A stretch of DNA of 64,000 nt, taken from positions 18,079,389-18,143,388 of the forward strand of contig NC_084713.1 in the NCBI RefSeq assembly GCF_033807575.1, in the 5' to 3' direction. This stretch comes from Cydia pomonella. Its lineage: Eukaryota; Arthropoda; Insecta; Lepidoptera; Tortricidae. The position numbers and the translations under genes are program-made. Positions within the stretch are counted from its first letter, which is position 1, and every line of letters begins with the position of its first letter. The notes beneath the pieces are model-generated. The model made no database searches. It was not told where the DNA came from and saw only the letters and a list, made by a program, of their open reading frames with translations. Of the stretch, positions 57,401 through 64,000 are shown piece by piece.

Positions 57401-58612
57401 GAAACAAATGAACTCGATAGCGACATTGCTAAAACGTATGAAATTAGGCGTGGGTTACTATATCGAAAAGTTGACAGGAACAATAAAAGTATTTGGTTGC
57501 CCATAGTTCCTCGGGCTTTTCAGTGGGCCATAATAAATCACGTACATGAAAACATCATGCATTTAGGGTGGGAAAAGACCCTAGAAAAAGTCTACTGCCA
57601 CTTTTGGTTTCCAAACATGAACAAGTATGTTAGGAAATTTGTAGAAAATTGCATAACTTGCAGGGTGGCAAAGGGTAACTCCGGAAAGGTCCAAGCTGAA
57701 TTACACCCCATCCCCAAAGTTACTATTCCATGGCACACCATTCATATGGATGCAACGGGAAAGTTAAGCGGAAAGAAAGATACGAAAGAATACGTATTCG
57801 TATCTATAGATGCTTTTACGAAATTTGTGATTTTATACCATACACGAAATATAGACGCAACTAGTGCGATTAAAGCATTAAAATACAATGTTTCATTGTT
57901 TGGCGCACCTCAGCGCGTTATTGCTGATCAGGGTAGATGTTTCTCAGGAAAGGACTTTAGGGACTATTGCAACGCCCATAATGTTGATTTACATCTTGTT
58001 GCAACTGGTAGTAGCCGAGCTAATGGGCAGGTAGAGCGAGTTATGTCTACGCTCAAAAATATGTTAACAGCTGTAGAGACAAGTAGGAATAGGTCTTGGC
58101 AAGATGCGCTGCCTGATATTCAGCTGGCTATCAATTGTACGATGAGTAGGGTAACAAAAGCGAGTCCCTTAGAGCTTTTAATAGGAAAGGTTGCTAGACC
58201 TTTAGACCTAATGACATTAGAAATGGACGAGACTGCAATTGACTTAAATTCTATTAGAGAGCAATCGGCACGAGAAATAGAGGCTAGCGCTTCTTACGAA
58301 AAGAACAGGTTCGATAAAACTAAAGCCAAGGTTAAAAAGTTTAAAGTTGGTGATTACGTTCTTTTGGAAAACCACGAGCGTAATCAAACAAAGTTAGACT
58401 CAAAATTTAAAGGTCCATATTTGGTAGTAGAGCTGTTGGATGGTGACAGGTATCTGCTGAAGGCTCTTAACTCTAATAGAACATACAAATACGCACATGA
58501 TCGCGTGCGGGCCATGCCTGAGTGCTATGTTCCTTTAGAGTTAAACGCTGGGTTAGAAATCCCTATTGACCAAGTTGAGACAGAATGTGCCGATGACGGC
58601 GATGGTGAGTAA
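54413..58612 (+). CDS. gag-pol: Gag-Pol polyprotein, Ty3/gypsy retrotransposon
   Basis: 1399 residues from the ATG at 54413 (context GACAATGG; the 13 upstream in-frame codons from a GTG are not used). In order: Gag core about 80-245 with an acidic N terminus; two CCHC knuckles at 275-288 (CYNCGRLGHISSEC) and 327-340; aspartic protease DSG at 381-383; reverse transcriptase about 555-745 with D628 and YLDD at 690-693; RNase H with D839, E878, D905 and D948; integrase with H1045/H1050/C1080/C1083 zinc site and D1113, D1172, E1208 (DD35E); GPY motif at 1334. It is cleaved by its own protease into capsid, nucleocapsid and enzymes. There is no internal stop and no gag/pol frameshift, so Gag and Pol would be made in equal amounts unless processing corrects it. 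The first 31 codons lie in the LTR and the primer binding site is codons 32-36. A donor-like GGTGAGT sits at the stop. Confidence 0.95.
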   Translation: MADNDESDDANTRDVSLNVDKRSAEPPDASSSEVGLPRAFPEQPTGQNEKYSLNNECDRWKSLFDMQQRNLAELIRAIQEPRVTESKVSLPEFNPDIRDSDARAWCETVDLCLQDKHLSGGNLIMTISKALKGSAAAWLAQASFPGITWPQLKDLFLARFDFVETPAANLWRLFNESPKEGECLSAYTSRFMSALLARWKSLTTEQIAIAVTLAHAAKIEPRLQRVAFTTEIENRNKLQQELMAYTFRKRGPPNQDKTTSFVDAKKPRTDSSRRCYNCGRLGHISSECRGSSSRDPNTSIRSESSSTSTPQFSKGDNENKKKITPTCFKCGEQGHIASHCPSKDTKASDTRVERRVDICTIKAATDHLMDQTGEKFSFCFDSGAECSLIRESLASKLSGKRMYYAVTLIGLNGNINCNFQVLSTVTIQGYSVELLFHVVPDENITDDIMIGRDLLLSGFSVEIFEHKLVVNKTKVISVCSVGQKVNSFEGINSDMTGRDRQKLISLLENNSRYFVEGTPTGRVTTGQLEIKLIDPNRTVQRRPYRLSPDERTVVRNQIKELLSAGVIRESSSPFASPMLLVKKKDGSDRLCVDYRELNNNTVPDRYPLPLISDQIQRLVGANYFTSLDMASGYHQIPVQEESIERTAFVTPEGQFEYLSMPFGLRNAPSIYQRAINKALGSLTESFAVVYLDDVIIPSRTIEEGLERLQLVMKALTDAGFSLNIKKCAFLKERVEFLGFEVSAGEIRPNPRKIRALTELAPPQTVTQLRQFIGLASYFRQFVPGFSQKAAPLYGLTSGKGKIHWTPELEKIRREIIDILTCKPVLTIFDPDLPTELHTDASAEGYGAILMQKVDGRLHVVEYYSRRTSMAESNYHSYELETLAIVNAIKHFRHYLQGKKFLVVTDCNAVKASKSKVDLTPRVHRWWCFLQSFDFDIEYRQGKHMSHADFFSRNPLPTREQITRVEQKRINLTEISDTWLQAEQQKDDEIKSIIAKLETNELDSDIAKTYEIRRGLLYRKVDRNNKSIWLPIVPRAFQWAIINHVHENIMHLGWEKTLEKVYCHFWFPNMNKYVRKFVENCITCRVAKGNSGKVQAELHPIPKVTIPWHTIHMDATGKLSGKKDTKEYVFVSIDAFTKFVILYHTRNIDATSAIKALKYNVSLFGAPQRVIADQGRCFSGKDFRDYCNAHNVDLHLVATGSSRANGQVERVMSTLKNMLTAVETSRNRSWQDALPDIQLAINCTMSRVTKASPLELLIGKVARPLDLMTLEMDETAIDLNSIREQSAREIEASASYEKNRFDKTKAKVKKFKVGDYVLLENHERNQTKLDSKFKGPYLVVELLDGDRYLLKALNSNRTYKYAHDRVRAMPECYVPLELNAGLEIPIDQVETECADDGDGE
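54506..54519 (+). other. Primer binding site for tRNA-Leu
   Basis: TCAGAAGTGGGATT follows the LTR directly. From memory, the complement of the 3' end of an insect leucine tRNA reads TGGTGTCAGAAGTGGGATT, so 14 bases match beginning five bases inside from the CCA end. An internal offset is reported for Mdg3-type elements as I recall. The site is translated as part of Gag. Confidence 0.7.
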
Positions 58613-59033
58613 CTTTATTACGTACAATATCTTTGCTTACTATGATTTCACTAATGGTCTCTGTAATGACAATGACTCGCCTGTGTGGCATTGGTGCGCC
58701 TGTGTGGCATTGACGAGCCTGTGTGGCATTGACGAGCCTGTGTGGCATTGACGAGCCTGTGTGGCATTGACGAGCCTGTGTGGCATTGACGAGCCTGTGT
58801 GGCAATGGTTCGCCTTTGTGGTACTGACTACTTAGCCTGTGTGGCATTAATGACCCTATACTGTGTGTATGCTTATAACTGTGTGTGTCATCCTGATCCT
58901 ATATGGTACTCATGACCCTGTGTAATGACGGGCCTGTGTGGCACGAGTTTAACTTTATTTCTTGTGTGGCATATGATGGTCAGGGTGACCGAGTGGATCG
59001 TAGTGTAAACCACTATTTATTACTCGTTTGCAG
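58605..59033 (+). other. Candidate intron at the 3' end of Gag-Pol
   Basis: A strong donor (GATG|GTGAGTAA) overlaps the ORF's last codons, and a plausible acceptor (TTTATTACTCGTTTGCAG) ends at 59033. Removing these 429 bases keeps the frame and replaces the last two residues by a 13-residue acidic tail. The intron contains the 19-bp tandem repeats. Full-length genomic RNA must stay unspliced for the segment to persist, so splicing would be partial, like a subgenomic retroviral message. It is a prediction only; the unspliced stop at 58610 is the simple alternative. Confidence 0.4.
58674..58825 (+). repeat. 19-bp tandem repeat, 8 units
   Basis: The unit is GACGAGCCTGTGTGGCATT. Five units (58712-58806) are near identical; the first two (58674-58711) and the last (58807-58825) diverge. 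Degenerate CCTGTGTGGCA pieces continue to about 58955. Units abut with no spacers. It lies between the ORF stop and the 3' LTR. The antisense ORF across it is a by-product. Confidence 0.95.
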
Positions 59034-59074
59034 ATGCTGAAGATGAGACAGCTGCAGCACACGAGGACGTGTGA
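59034..59074 (+). CDS. Candidate second exon of the polyprotein
   Basis: It starts right after the predicted acceptor and is open in the frame that splicing would provide, ending in TGA at 59072-59074, 16 bp before the 3' LTR. The encoded tail is acidic, continuing the acidic C terminus of the upstream ORF. Its coding status depends wholly on the proposed intron. Confidence 0.3.
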
Positions 59075-59090
59075 ATATGCAGGACGGCCG

Positions 59091-59777
59091 TGACGGCGCG
59101 CCGTTTGATATTGCGCCAGCACTTGTCCCTATCTTTGAATTACTTGTAAATGATTGTTATTTAGTTGTTTGTTTTGATTAATAATAGCACGTAAAATCAT
59201 GGTAAACGATGTTAGTAGTTAAATGTTGGTATTAATGGTGGGTATTCTCTAAACTAACTTGTTGTGATTGGTTAAACGTCAAAATATCGTGGTTGATTGA
59301 GTGTCATATTGACAGTTGACAGCTAATTGTTTGTTTTGATTGCTTAAACGTCAAAATGTCAAGATTGTTGATTATTATAAAAATTAGGGTACCTTTGAAA
59401 TTATGTTGACATTGATAGTTATGAAAAGTTGAAGGTAGCATTAAAATAGGAGCGGGTTTCCCCCCCCGAATAGGGTAGCAAGATGGCGCCGACCGGTCGG
59501 CAGCCGTCATTCTGTTGATAGCTGCGCACGGCGGTGCACGTGTTCTAACCTATTGGCTCCTAATCTAATTTTATCGTGTCAATCGTATTGTAGTTTAATC
59601 TAAAGTTTATTTAAATAAAATCAGTGATCCGTAAACGTGTAGAACGTGCTTTTATTTCCGCGTTTTCTCCATCCTTATACGACAATGGCTGATAACGATG
59701 AAAGCGATGATGCCAACACTCGTGATGTGTCACTAAATGTTGACAAACGTTCCGCCGAGCCTCCTGATGCTTCTTCA
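59091..59777 (+). repeat. 3' LTR (687 bp)
   Basis: Matches the 5' LTR base for base as far as I can see by eye, at a constant offset of 5272, including the C8 run and the start codon, now at 59685. The 69-codon ORF that starts in it runs into flanking DNA and is not a gene. Confidence 0.95.
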
Positions 59778-59781
59778 TATA
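59778..59781. repeat. Target-site duplication TATA (right)
   Basis: Partner of 53815-53818, within a TATATATATG run. Confidence 0.7.
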
Positions 59782-60034
59782 TATATGTGTGTATTAAGGC
59801 AGATATTTTTGCGCGTTGTTCTATCCACTGTATTTGTTGTTCTTCGTTTAAATAACAAGACATTATTTTGGTATATTTTTTCCTATAACAGAAAATAGCT
59901 CGACATGTTTTAGTTTGTAAATCTCTGAATACATAAATAATTTTTTGTAAGAATGGCCTTATAATATTTATTTAATTTTAAACTACCAATTTCACAAATC
60001 AATAAAATTGGAGGAACAGTAATGACACAAAATA

Positions 60035-60175
60035 ACGAACGACATAGAGGAATGGAAGAAGCTGGAAGAGGCCTATGTGTCACAAGACACGCTGGACACT
60101 AAACCAAGAAAAACTGATAAACAATGATGTATAGTTTAGTTTCCAGTAATAAAGGCTATAATAATAATAATAAAA
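60035..60175 (+). mobile_element. LINE 3' end with TAA tail
   Basis: The frame DIEEWKKLEEAYVSQDTLD recalls the DREAWKRMEEAFTQKG end of the fragment at 48945. It is followed by a short 3' UTR with AGTAATAAAGGC and a TATAATAATAATAATAA tail. A heavily truncated copy of a related LINE. Confidence 0.7.
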
Positions 60176-60239
60176 ACACGAACCCTTAATTACTATTACT
60201 TACTTTATACTCGCATAAAACCTAACGCAGTGTCTTACC

Positions 60240-60407
60240 TGAGCGAATAACTCGCGATGCGACGAGACGCGACGTGGCGCGACGGCGGCCCAACGGCACA
60301 ACGAGATCACCCACGTAGAAGACTTCCATAGGTATAATATCAAAGCTTTGGATTCACCCGCGCCCGCGCCGCGCCGCTTCGCTTCGCGTTCGCGAGTTAT
60401 TCGCTCA
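60240..60407. mobile_element. GC-rich inverted-repeat element
   Basis: TGAGCGAATAACTCGCGA (60240-60257) is exactly inverted at 60390-60407, with further GCGA-rich inverted similarity inside. The interior (ACGAGACGCGACGTGGCGCG, GCCCGCGCCGCGCCGCTTCG) is very rich in CpG. It fits a MITE, although the composition would also suit a regulatory CpG cluster. Confidence 0.7.
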
Positions 60408-60897
60408 CGTATGCCGACATCTTAGATTCCGAATGTACCCCAGATCTCTTTTACTCTAAATTCAACGGTGAAACACAGTGTAATAACAAAAATATAAAAC
60501 CCGTCTTGAATGTTAACGTAAAGTTGCCGTGAGCAGTGAATGCAGTGATATGAGCTGCCTAATTTAAAATACGACTAAACAAGCTTTAGGAGCTTCAGAC
60601 TCCAGTTTTCAGGTGTAAATACTTGTAGTTCGTGTTTTAACTCCATATTAAGCTGAAAATGTTTTTGTGAATAGCATTTAAACGAGACACTTGGTAAATA
60701 TTTACTTAAAGCAGCCTTTTGTTTTATATTTTCAAATTAATTTACTTACATGGCAGGTTAACTATGCCCCAATTTTAGATAACTAAATAGTAGCTTTTCT
60801 GGAAGTATCGCTGTATGGCGCTGTACCTTATGGAGTTGCTGGGTGTCAAAAGCTGACGTTTAATTACCGCAAAACATAACATGTGGGCTATCTAGTT
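60408..60897. other. No recognised feature
   Basis: AT-rich DNA between two MITEs; no exon seen. Confidence 0.4.
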
Positions 60898-61013
60898 CTG
60901 TAGGGCTAATATGGTCGGCTCTTTATCATTTGTCACCATGCCTGTCACGTTCTAACAAGTATGTAAGTGCAAAAGTGACAGGCATAGTGACAGGAAAAAA
61001 AATACCGCTGCAG
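60898..61013 (+). mobile_element. 140-bp MITE family, copy 5 (plus)
   Basis: CTGTAGGGCTAATATGGTCG, CATTTGTCACCATGCCTGTC, ACGTTCTAACAAGTATGTAA, AGTGACAGGCATAGTGACAG, ending ACCGCTGCAG. It shares TATCTAGT before its left end with the copy at 32887, so the element may begin further left than drawn. Confidence 0.75.
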
Positions 61014-61254
61014 ATGTCAAATTTGAGACAATTTTTTTTTTCATAGGATTTAATTAATTTATTCAATCGATAACTTTTGGTACAAATAACCCAACAAGAT
61101 GCTACTTATACAGTTTATAAAAACTTAATGAGAAAAAAAAAATTACATTGTGACATCGATTATGTTCACACATATGTGTACATTTTATAACATTAGGGTA
61201 CTCATAGTGTTGTGTTGCTGGCGGTGAGTAAGATTGCCAGAAGTGCGGAGTGTT

Positions 61255-61370
61255 AGGGTTGGCAACGTTCATGTAACACCTCTGGAGTTGCAGGCATCCA
61301 TAGGTTACGGAGACTGCTTACCATCAAACGGGCCGTTTGCTAGTTTACCACCGACGTAGTATTGAATAAA
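61255..61370 (+). repeat. CACCTCTGG-family repeat
   Basis: GGTTGGCAACGTTCATGTAA, CACCTCTGGAGTTGCAGGCA, GGTTACGGAGACTGCTTACC, ACCGACGTAGTATTG. Sequence on both sides contains AGTTTATAAAMACTTAATGAG (61118-61138 and 61386-61406), which might be a longer duplication around this insertion. Confidence 0.65.
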
Positions 61371-62249
61371 CAAAGACAGCACATAGTTTATAAACACTTA
61401 ATGAGTTTTTTTTTATATAAAAAGTGATTTGTGTACACGTTTATTTCAACCAAACAGCCTTTTAATGCTTACTTTACGCAAAGAACGCTCGCAACGCCCG
61501 TAAAAAGGTGTGTGATATTTTAAATAAAGGTTGAATGCAGTCCTTTGACTGAACTTGCCTTTACCAGTGGCAGGCTGCAGGCTTCCACTTTGACGGCAAT
61601 GGCTTCTGTCGATTGTTTCGTTAACTGCCAATAGTCGCGCGATGTTTTAACAAATGCTGGGTAAAACGCGATATTTTGCTACAAACACTGACTAGTTAAT
61701 AATAAATAATGGATAGTGTTATTCGAAATATCGAGACATTATCAAAAAAAAAACAGGACTTTGTATGACAGTTCCTTCGAGTCTTTTTAGGTTAGTTTAA
61801 TTTAAAAAGTCATTGAAGAAATATGTTTTGACCTTTTTTATTATAATTACTTTTTCTTGTTACATTTCAAAATAAATAACCAAGCAAAACTTTTAAAAAA
61901 ATATCTAAAAACATTTACGTGCCAGCTCCTTCATGCAAAAATGAACTGCTGGTATAGAAAGCAGGGCGTGACATAGAAGTTGAAGCGTTACCTACACTAA
62001 TTTTTAAAGCCTTGTTTGAAAACGTGTACCTAGGCAATTCGACCTTTTATTGAAAATGATCGGATTTCCTGGTCTCTGATAATTAAACGCAATTCCCGCT
62101 GTTGTTGTTGGTTTGAAATTAAAATGTTGGAATAATATTTTTGTATTGTAAAATGTCGACGATATTTTCTTCGAAGCCGTTAATTGACTCAACATAACTA
62201 AATTATTTCCACTTAATGTTTTAATACCAATATGGTATGAAAAAAACTC
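61371..62249. other. No recognised feature
   Basis: AT-rich DNA with chance ORFs on the minus strand only. Confidence 0.4.
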
Positions 62250-62535
62250 ATCATCTTCCTAGCCTAAGGTTCCGCTTGGCAACTGATCCCAAGAATTGGC
62301 GTAGACACTAATTTTTACGAAAGCGACTGCCATCTGACCTAACCCAGAACCTAAAATGGGCCTTATTGAGATTAGTCCGGTTTCCTCATGATATTTTCCT
62401 TCATCGAAAAGCGACTGGTAAATATCAAATGATATTTTTGTACATAAGTTCCGAAAAACTTATTGGTACGAGCCGCGGTTTGAACCCGCGACCTCCGGAT
62501 TGCACGTCGCACGCTAGGTTACCAGCGCTTTGCCA
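62250..62535 (-). mobile_element. tRNA-derived SINE (24565 family), minus copy
   Basis: On the minus strand: tRNA-like head with GCGCTGGTAACCTAGCGTGC and B box GGTTCAAACC (inverse of GGTTTGAACC), then ATATCATTTGATATTTACCA, GTCGCTTTTCGATGAAGGAA, GAGGAAACCGGACTAATC and GGTCAGATGGCAGTCGCTTT. The CAGGCTCCCATGAGCC part of the tail is deleted. It is the most complete copy after 24565. Confidence 0.85.
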
Positions 62536-62639
62536 ATTAAAATAGGCATATGAAAAGTATTTTACGTTAAGTATTAATAAAATCGGACCCAATAGCTACA
62601 TCGTAATTGGCACGTAAACTTCGTGCAGGTCCGTGTAGT

Positions 62640-62939
62640 TTTTAACAAACTATAGAACAAAAAATACGCGATTCAGTGCGCCGTTCCGCCATCGTGCGAG
62701 GTGCGAAAATCGAGGCGGTAGTGTCAACTTTAATTGGTGCTGTATGTCAGACGGGTTCGTGCTCGCGCGCAGGGGGCAAGGCGCGGCCGAGTGATAGCGG
62801 GCTGCACAATAGTGACATCGGATCATACACATTTTTTACTCTTTCACGTCTTTCCTGTAGATATCGCAAAGTTAAGGGAATCTTCTGGACCCTTATAGAT
62901 TTATTGTATTGCCCACAAAAGTGTTATTTTTTGTCTAAA
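62640..62939 (+). promoter_or_regulatory. CpG-rich stretch, possible promoter or 5' UTR
   Basis: GC and CpG rise sharply over 62660-62815 (GTGCGCCGTTCCGCCATCGT, GTGCTCGCGCGCAGGGGGCA, AGGCGCGGCCGAGTGATAGC). This is not explained by any repeat that I know. It precedes a signal-peptide-like start codon. Promoter function is inference. Confidence 0.25.
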
Positions 62940-62981
62940 ATGTGTTTTTTCCTCATCGCGGTCGCGGTGGCTTCACTAAAG
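62940..62981 (+). CDS. Candidate first coding exon of a secreted protein
   Basis: ATG in an insect-like context (TAAAATGTG) begins MCFFLIAVAVASLK, a short hydrophobic stretch like the start of a signal peptide, and then meets a possible splice donor (AAAG|GTGACA) after codon 14. Unspliced, the frame stops after 21 codons. If real, the rest of the gene would lie to the right, probably beyond the window, and the upstream CpG-rich DNA would be its leader and promoter. The donor is weak and the ORF short, so this is a hint only. Confidence 0.2.
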
Positions 62982-63783
62982 GTGACATTCGAATGTCAAC
63001 TGTAGCTGGATTACTGTTGTGGCGTCGTTGTTATCATAACAGGAGTGGAGTTTTATCACACTGGCGATTTGTGGGAGAATTGAAAGCGAGGCGGGCGCGT
63101 AGCAAGTTCACCGCGGGCATGCAACGATTTTGCGGCGTTGTGCATAACAAGACCCAGTTTATAGCTAAAAAACCTGGAGCTAGCTGCTAAGATCGTGGTA
63201 ACCTTCTGAAAGCCCAATATCCCTATCAAGGGATAACAGGAACTACACGACCTCCAAAGACGCTTGTCCCCTGCATTCCTAACTTGCCACTTCCTCACTG
63301 AGGTATCCTCATCCCCCGTAGGTATTTATGAGCTTCGTCTAAATGTATTTGATTCAAAAACTTTTAAAATCTGCCTTCAAATCAGTAATCGCTGAAACTC
63401 AAGCCGCACCTCTTCTCCATTTTTCGTTCAATATTGTGAGGCTTGTTTGTTTTTCAATTGCACTTTAAACTAAGTCTAATTGGTTTGAGCCGTGCACTTG
63501 TGTGTCGATAGTCATCGTTTTCTTTATTATAAACACAGTGAGTTGGAAATGTGCGCGTGAAATTATTGACAGAGATTAAACTTTTAATGGAATGCCAAAT
63601 TGGGTGTTATATAATAATGCATCGGTCTCTGTTTCAACAGGTCGCAAATCTGGTTTAATTTGGCGAAATTTTGTAAGCAAGCGTTTTTTTATTATAGAAA
63701 GAACAGTTAGGTAATAAAGTCAAATTAATCTGCAAAAATAAAAATAGTAAATCTTAAACAATAATCAGAATTTAGAAAAAAAC
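62982..63783. other. Mildly GC-rich DNA, then AT-rich, no gene recognised
   Basis: 62990-63190 stays GC-rich on both strands (AAAGCGAGGCGGGCGCGTAG). Openings of about 80 codons on each strand have no recognised domain. Beyond 63300 nothing stands out. Confidence 0.35.
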
Positions 63784-63905
63784 TGCTTGAGGCTACGGGT
63801 GAACCCTGGGGCTGGTTCATTTCTAGACCAAAGAATAGGCATCGCCATTCAAGAAGGGAACCGAGCCAGCCTTATGTGCACCGTAGGAGACAGACCTGAG
63901 GGACA
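63784..63905 (+). mobile_element. LINE C-terminal fragment, AGSFLDQ type
   Basis: The plus-strand frame reads NPGAGSFLDQRIGIAIQEG, NRASLMCTVGDRPEGHFIR. It is clearly homologous to the fragments at 8338 and 37825 (AGSFLAQ...IAIQRGNAASILGT) but more diverged, so it is a different subfamily. A G12 run (63917-63928) follows. Confidence 0.65.
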
Positions 63906-64000
63906 TTTCATAAGGAGGGGGGGGGGGGTAGGTTTATTATTTTTTCAGTAGTTGTATTTAAGGCTAAATATTAAATATCGTTTTCTAGAGTATATAAGAT

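Larger units (their letters stand above)
53819..59777 (+). mobile_element. Intact Ty3/gypsy LTR retrotransposon (Mdg3/Micropia-like)
   Basis: 5959 bp: identical-looking 687-bp LTRs with TG...CA ends, a primer binding site for tRNA-Leu, one 1399-codon Gag-Pol ORF, and about 480 bp of 3' sequence. It replicates through an RNA intermediate packaged in virus-like particles, and integrase inserts the cDNA. Two LTRs start identical at insertion, so the lack of visible differences marks a recent event. The family placement (RT and integrase style, single ORF, tRNA-Leu priming a few bases from the CCA end) is from memory of Mdg3, Micropia and Blastopia elements. There is no envelope gene. No polypurine tract is visible before the 3' LTR. 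Confidence 0.93.

Noticed and set aside
58563..58847. 94-codon repetitive minus-strand ORF
   Set aside because: It is the antisense reading of the 19-bp tandem repeat, whose sequence lacks stops in that frame; not a gene.
58674..58955. CRISPR-like array
   Set aside because: The 19-bp units are directly adjacent with no unique spacers and lie in a eukaryotic retrotransposon.
58613..59090. Envelope gene of an errantivirus
   Set aside because: The segment after Gag-Pol is only about 480 bp, mostly tandem repeats, with no room for an envelope ORF.
59646..59855. ORF starting in the 3' LTR
   Set aside because: It is the duplicated start of Gag running into flanking DNA; it carries no domain and stops soon after the LTR.

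Overview
The window looks like nuclear DNA from a lepidopteran insect (moth or butterfly). It is AT-rich, has no operons and no long bacterial-type ORFs, and is full of short palindromic elements, tRNA-derived SINEs and 5'-truncated non-LTR retrotransposon ends. Several dispersed repeats are ones I associate with Lepidoptera, such as the GGGTTCCG...CGGAACCC repeat ending in TCCGACTCGCACTTGGCCG, and the SINE with ATTTGATATTTACCAGTCG. The species assignment is inference from these repeats; no host gene was found that could fix it.

The only long intact gene is the polyprotein of one LTR retrotransposon (53819-59777), a Ty3/gypsy element that looks closest to the Mdg3/Micropia/Blastopia type. Its two 687-bp LTRs look identical at a constant offset of 5272 bp. 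It is flanked by TATA target duplications, and one 1399-codon ORF carries Gag with two CCHC knuckles, protease, reverse transcriptase, RNase H and integrase with every expected catalytic residue. It is therefore a recent and perhaps active insertion. Three architectural oddities stand out: the start codon lies inside the LTR, the tRNA-Leu primer binding site is part of the coding sequence, and a plausible intron containing a 19-bp tandem repeat lies between the ORF's end and a short acidic second exon that stops 16 bp before the 3' LTR.

The other ~58 kb holds no recognised host gene. From 1 to 15.6 kb there are MITE-like hairpins, a hAT-type MITE with an 8-bp target duplication, a tandem duplication and old SINE/LINE pieces. 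From 21.9 to 33.8 kb lies a dense patch of SINEs, LINE ends and MITEs, with nested insertions at 27.9-28.5 kb and 29.3-29.9 kb. From 37.6 to 50.8 kb are more SINEs, LINE C-terminal fragments and palindromic MITEs. From 60 to 64 kb are a GC-rich inverted-repeat element, another SINE, a CpG-rich stretch that may hold a host first exon, and a last LINE fragment.

Two weak host-gene candidates deserve attention: a cysteine-rich terminal exon on the minus strand (15621-15866) and a signal-peptide-like first exon on the plus strand (about 62940-62981). The window is otherwise best read as intergenic or intronic sequence built by repeated transposition. Most ORFs of 60-100 codons appear to be chance openings in AT-rich DNA.
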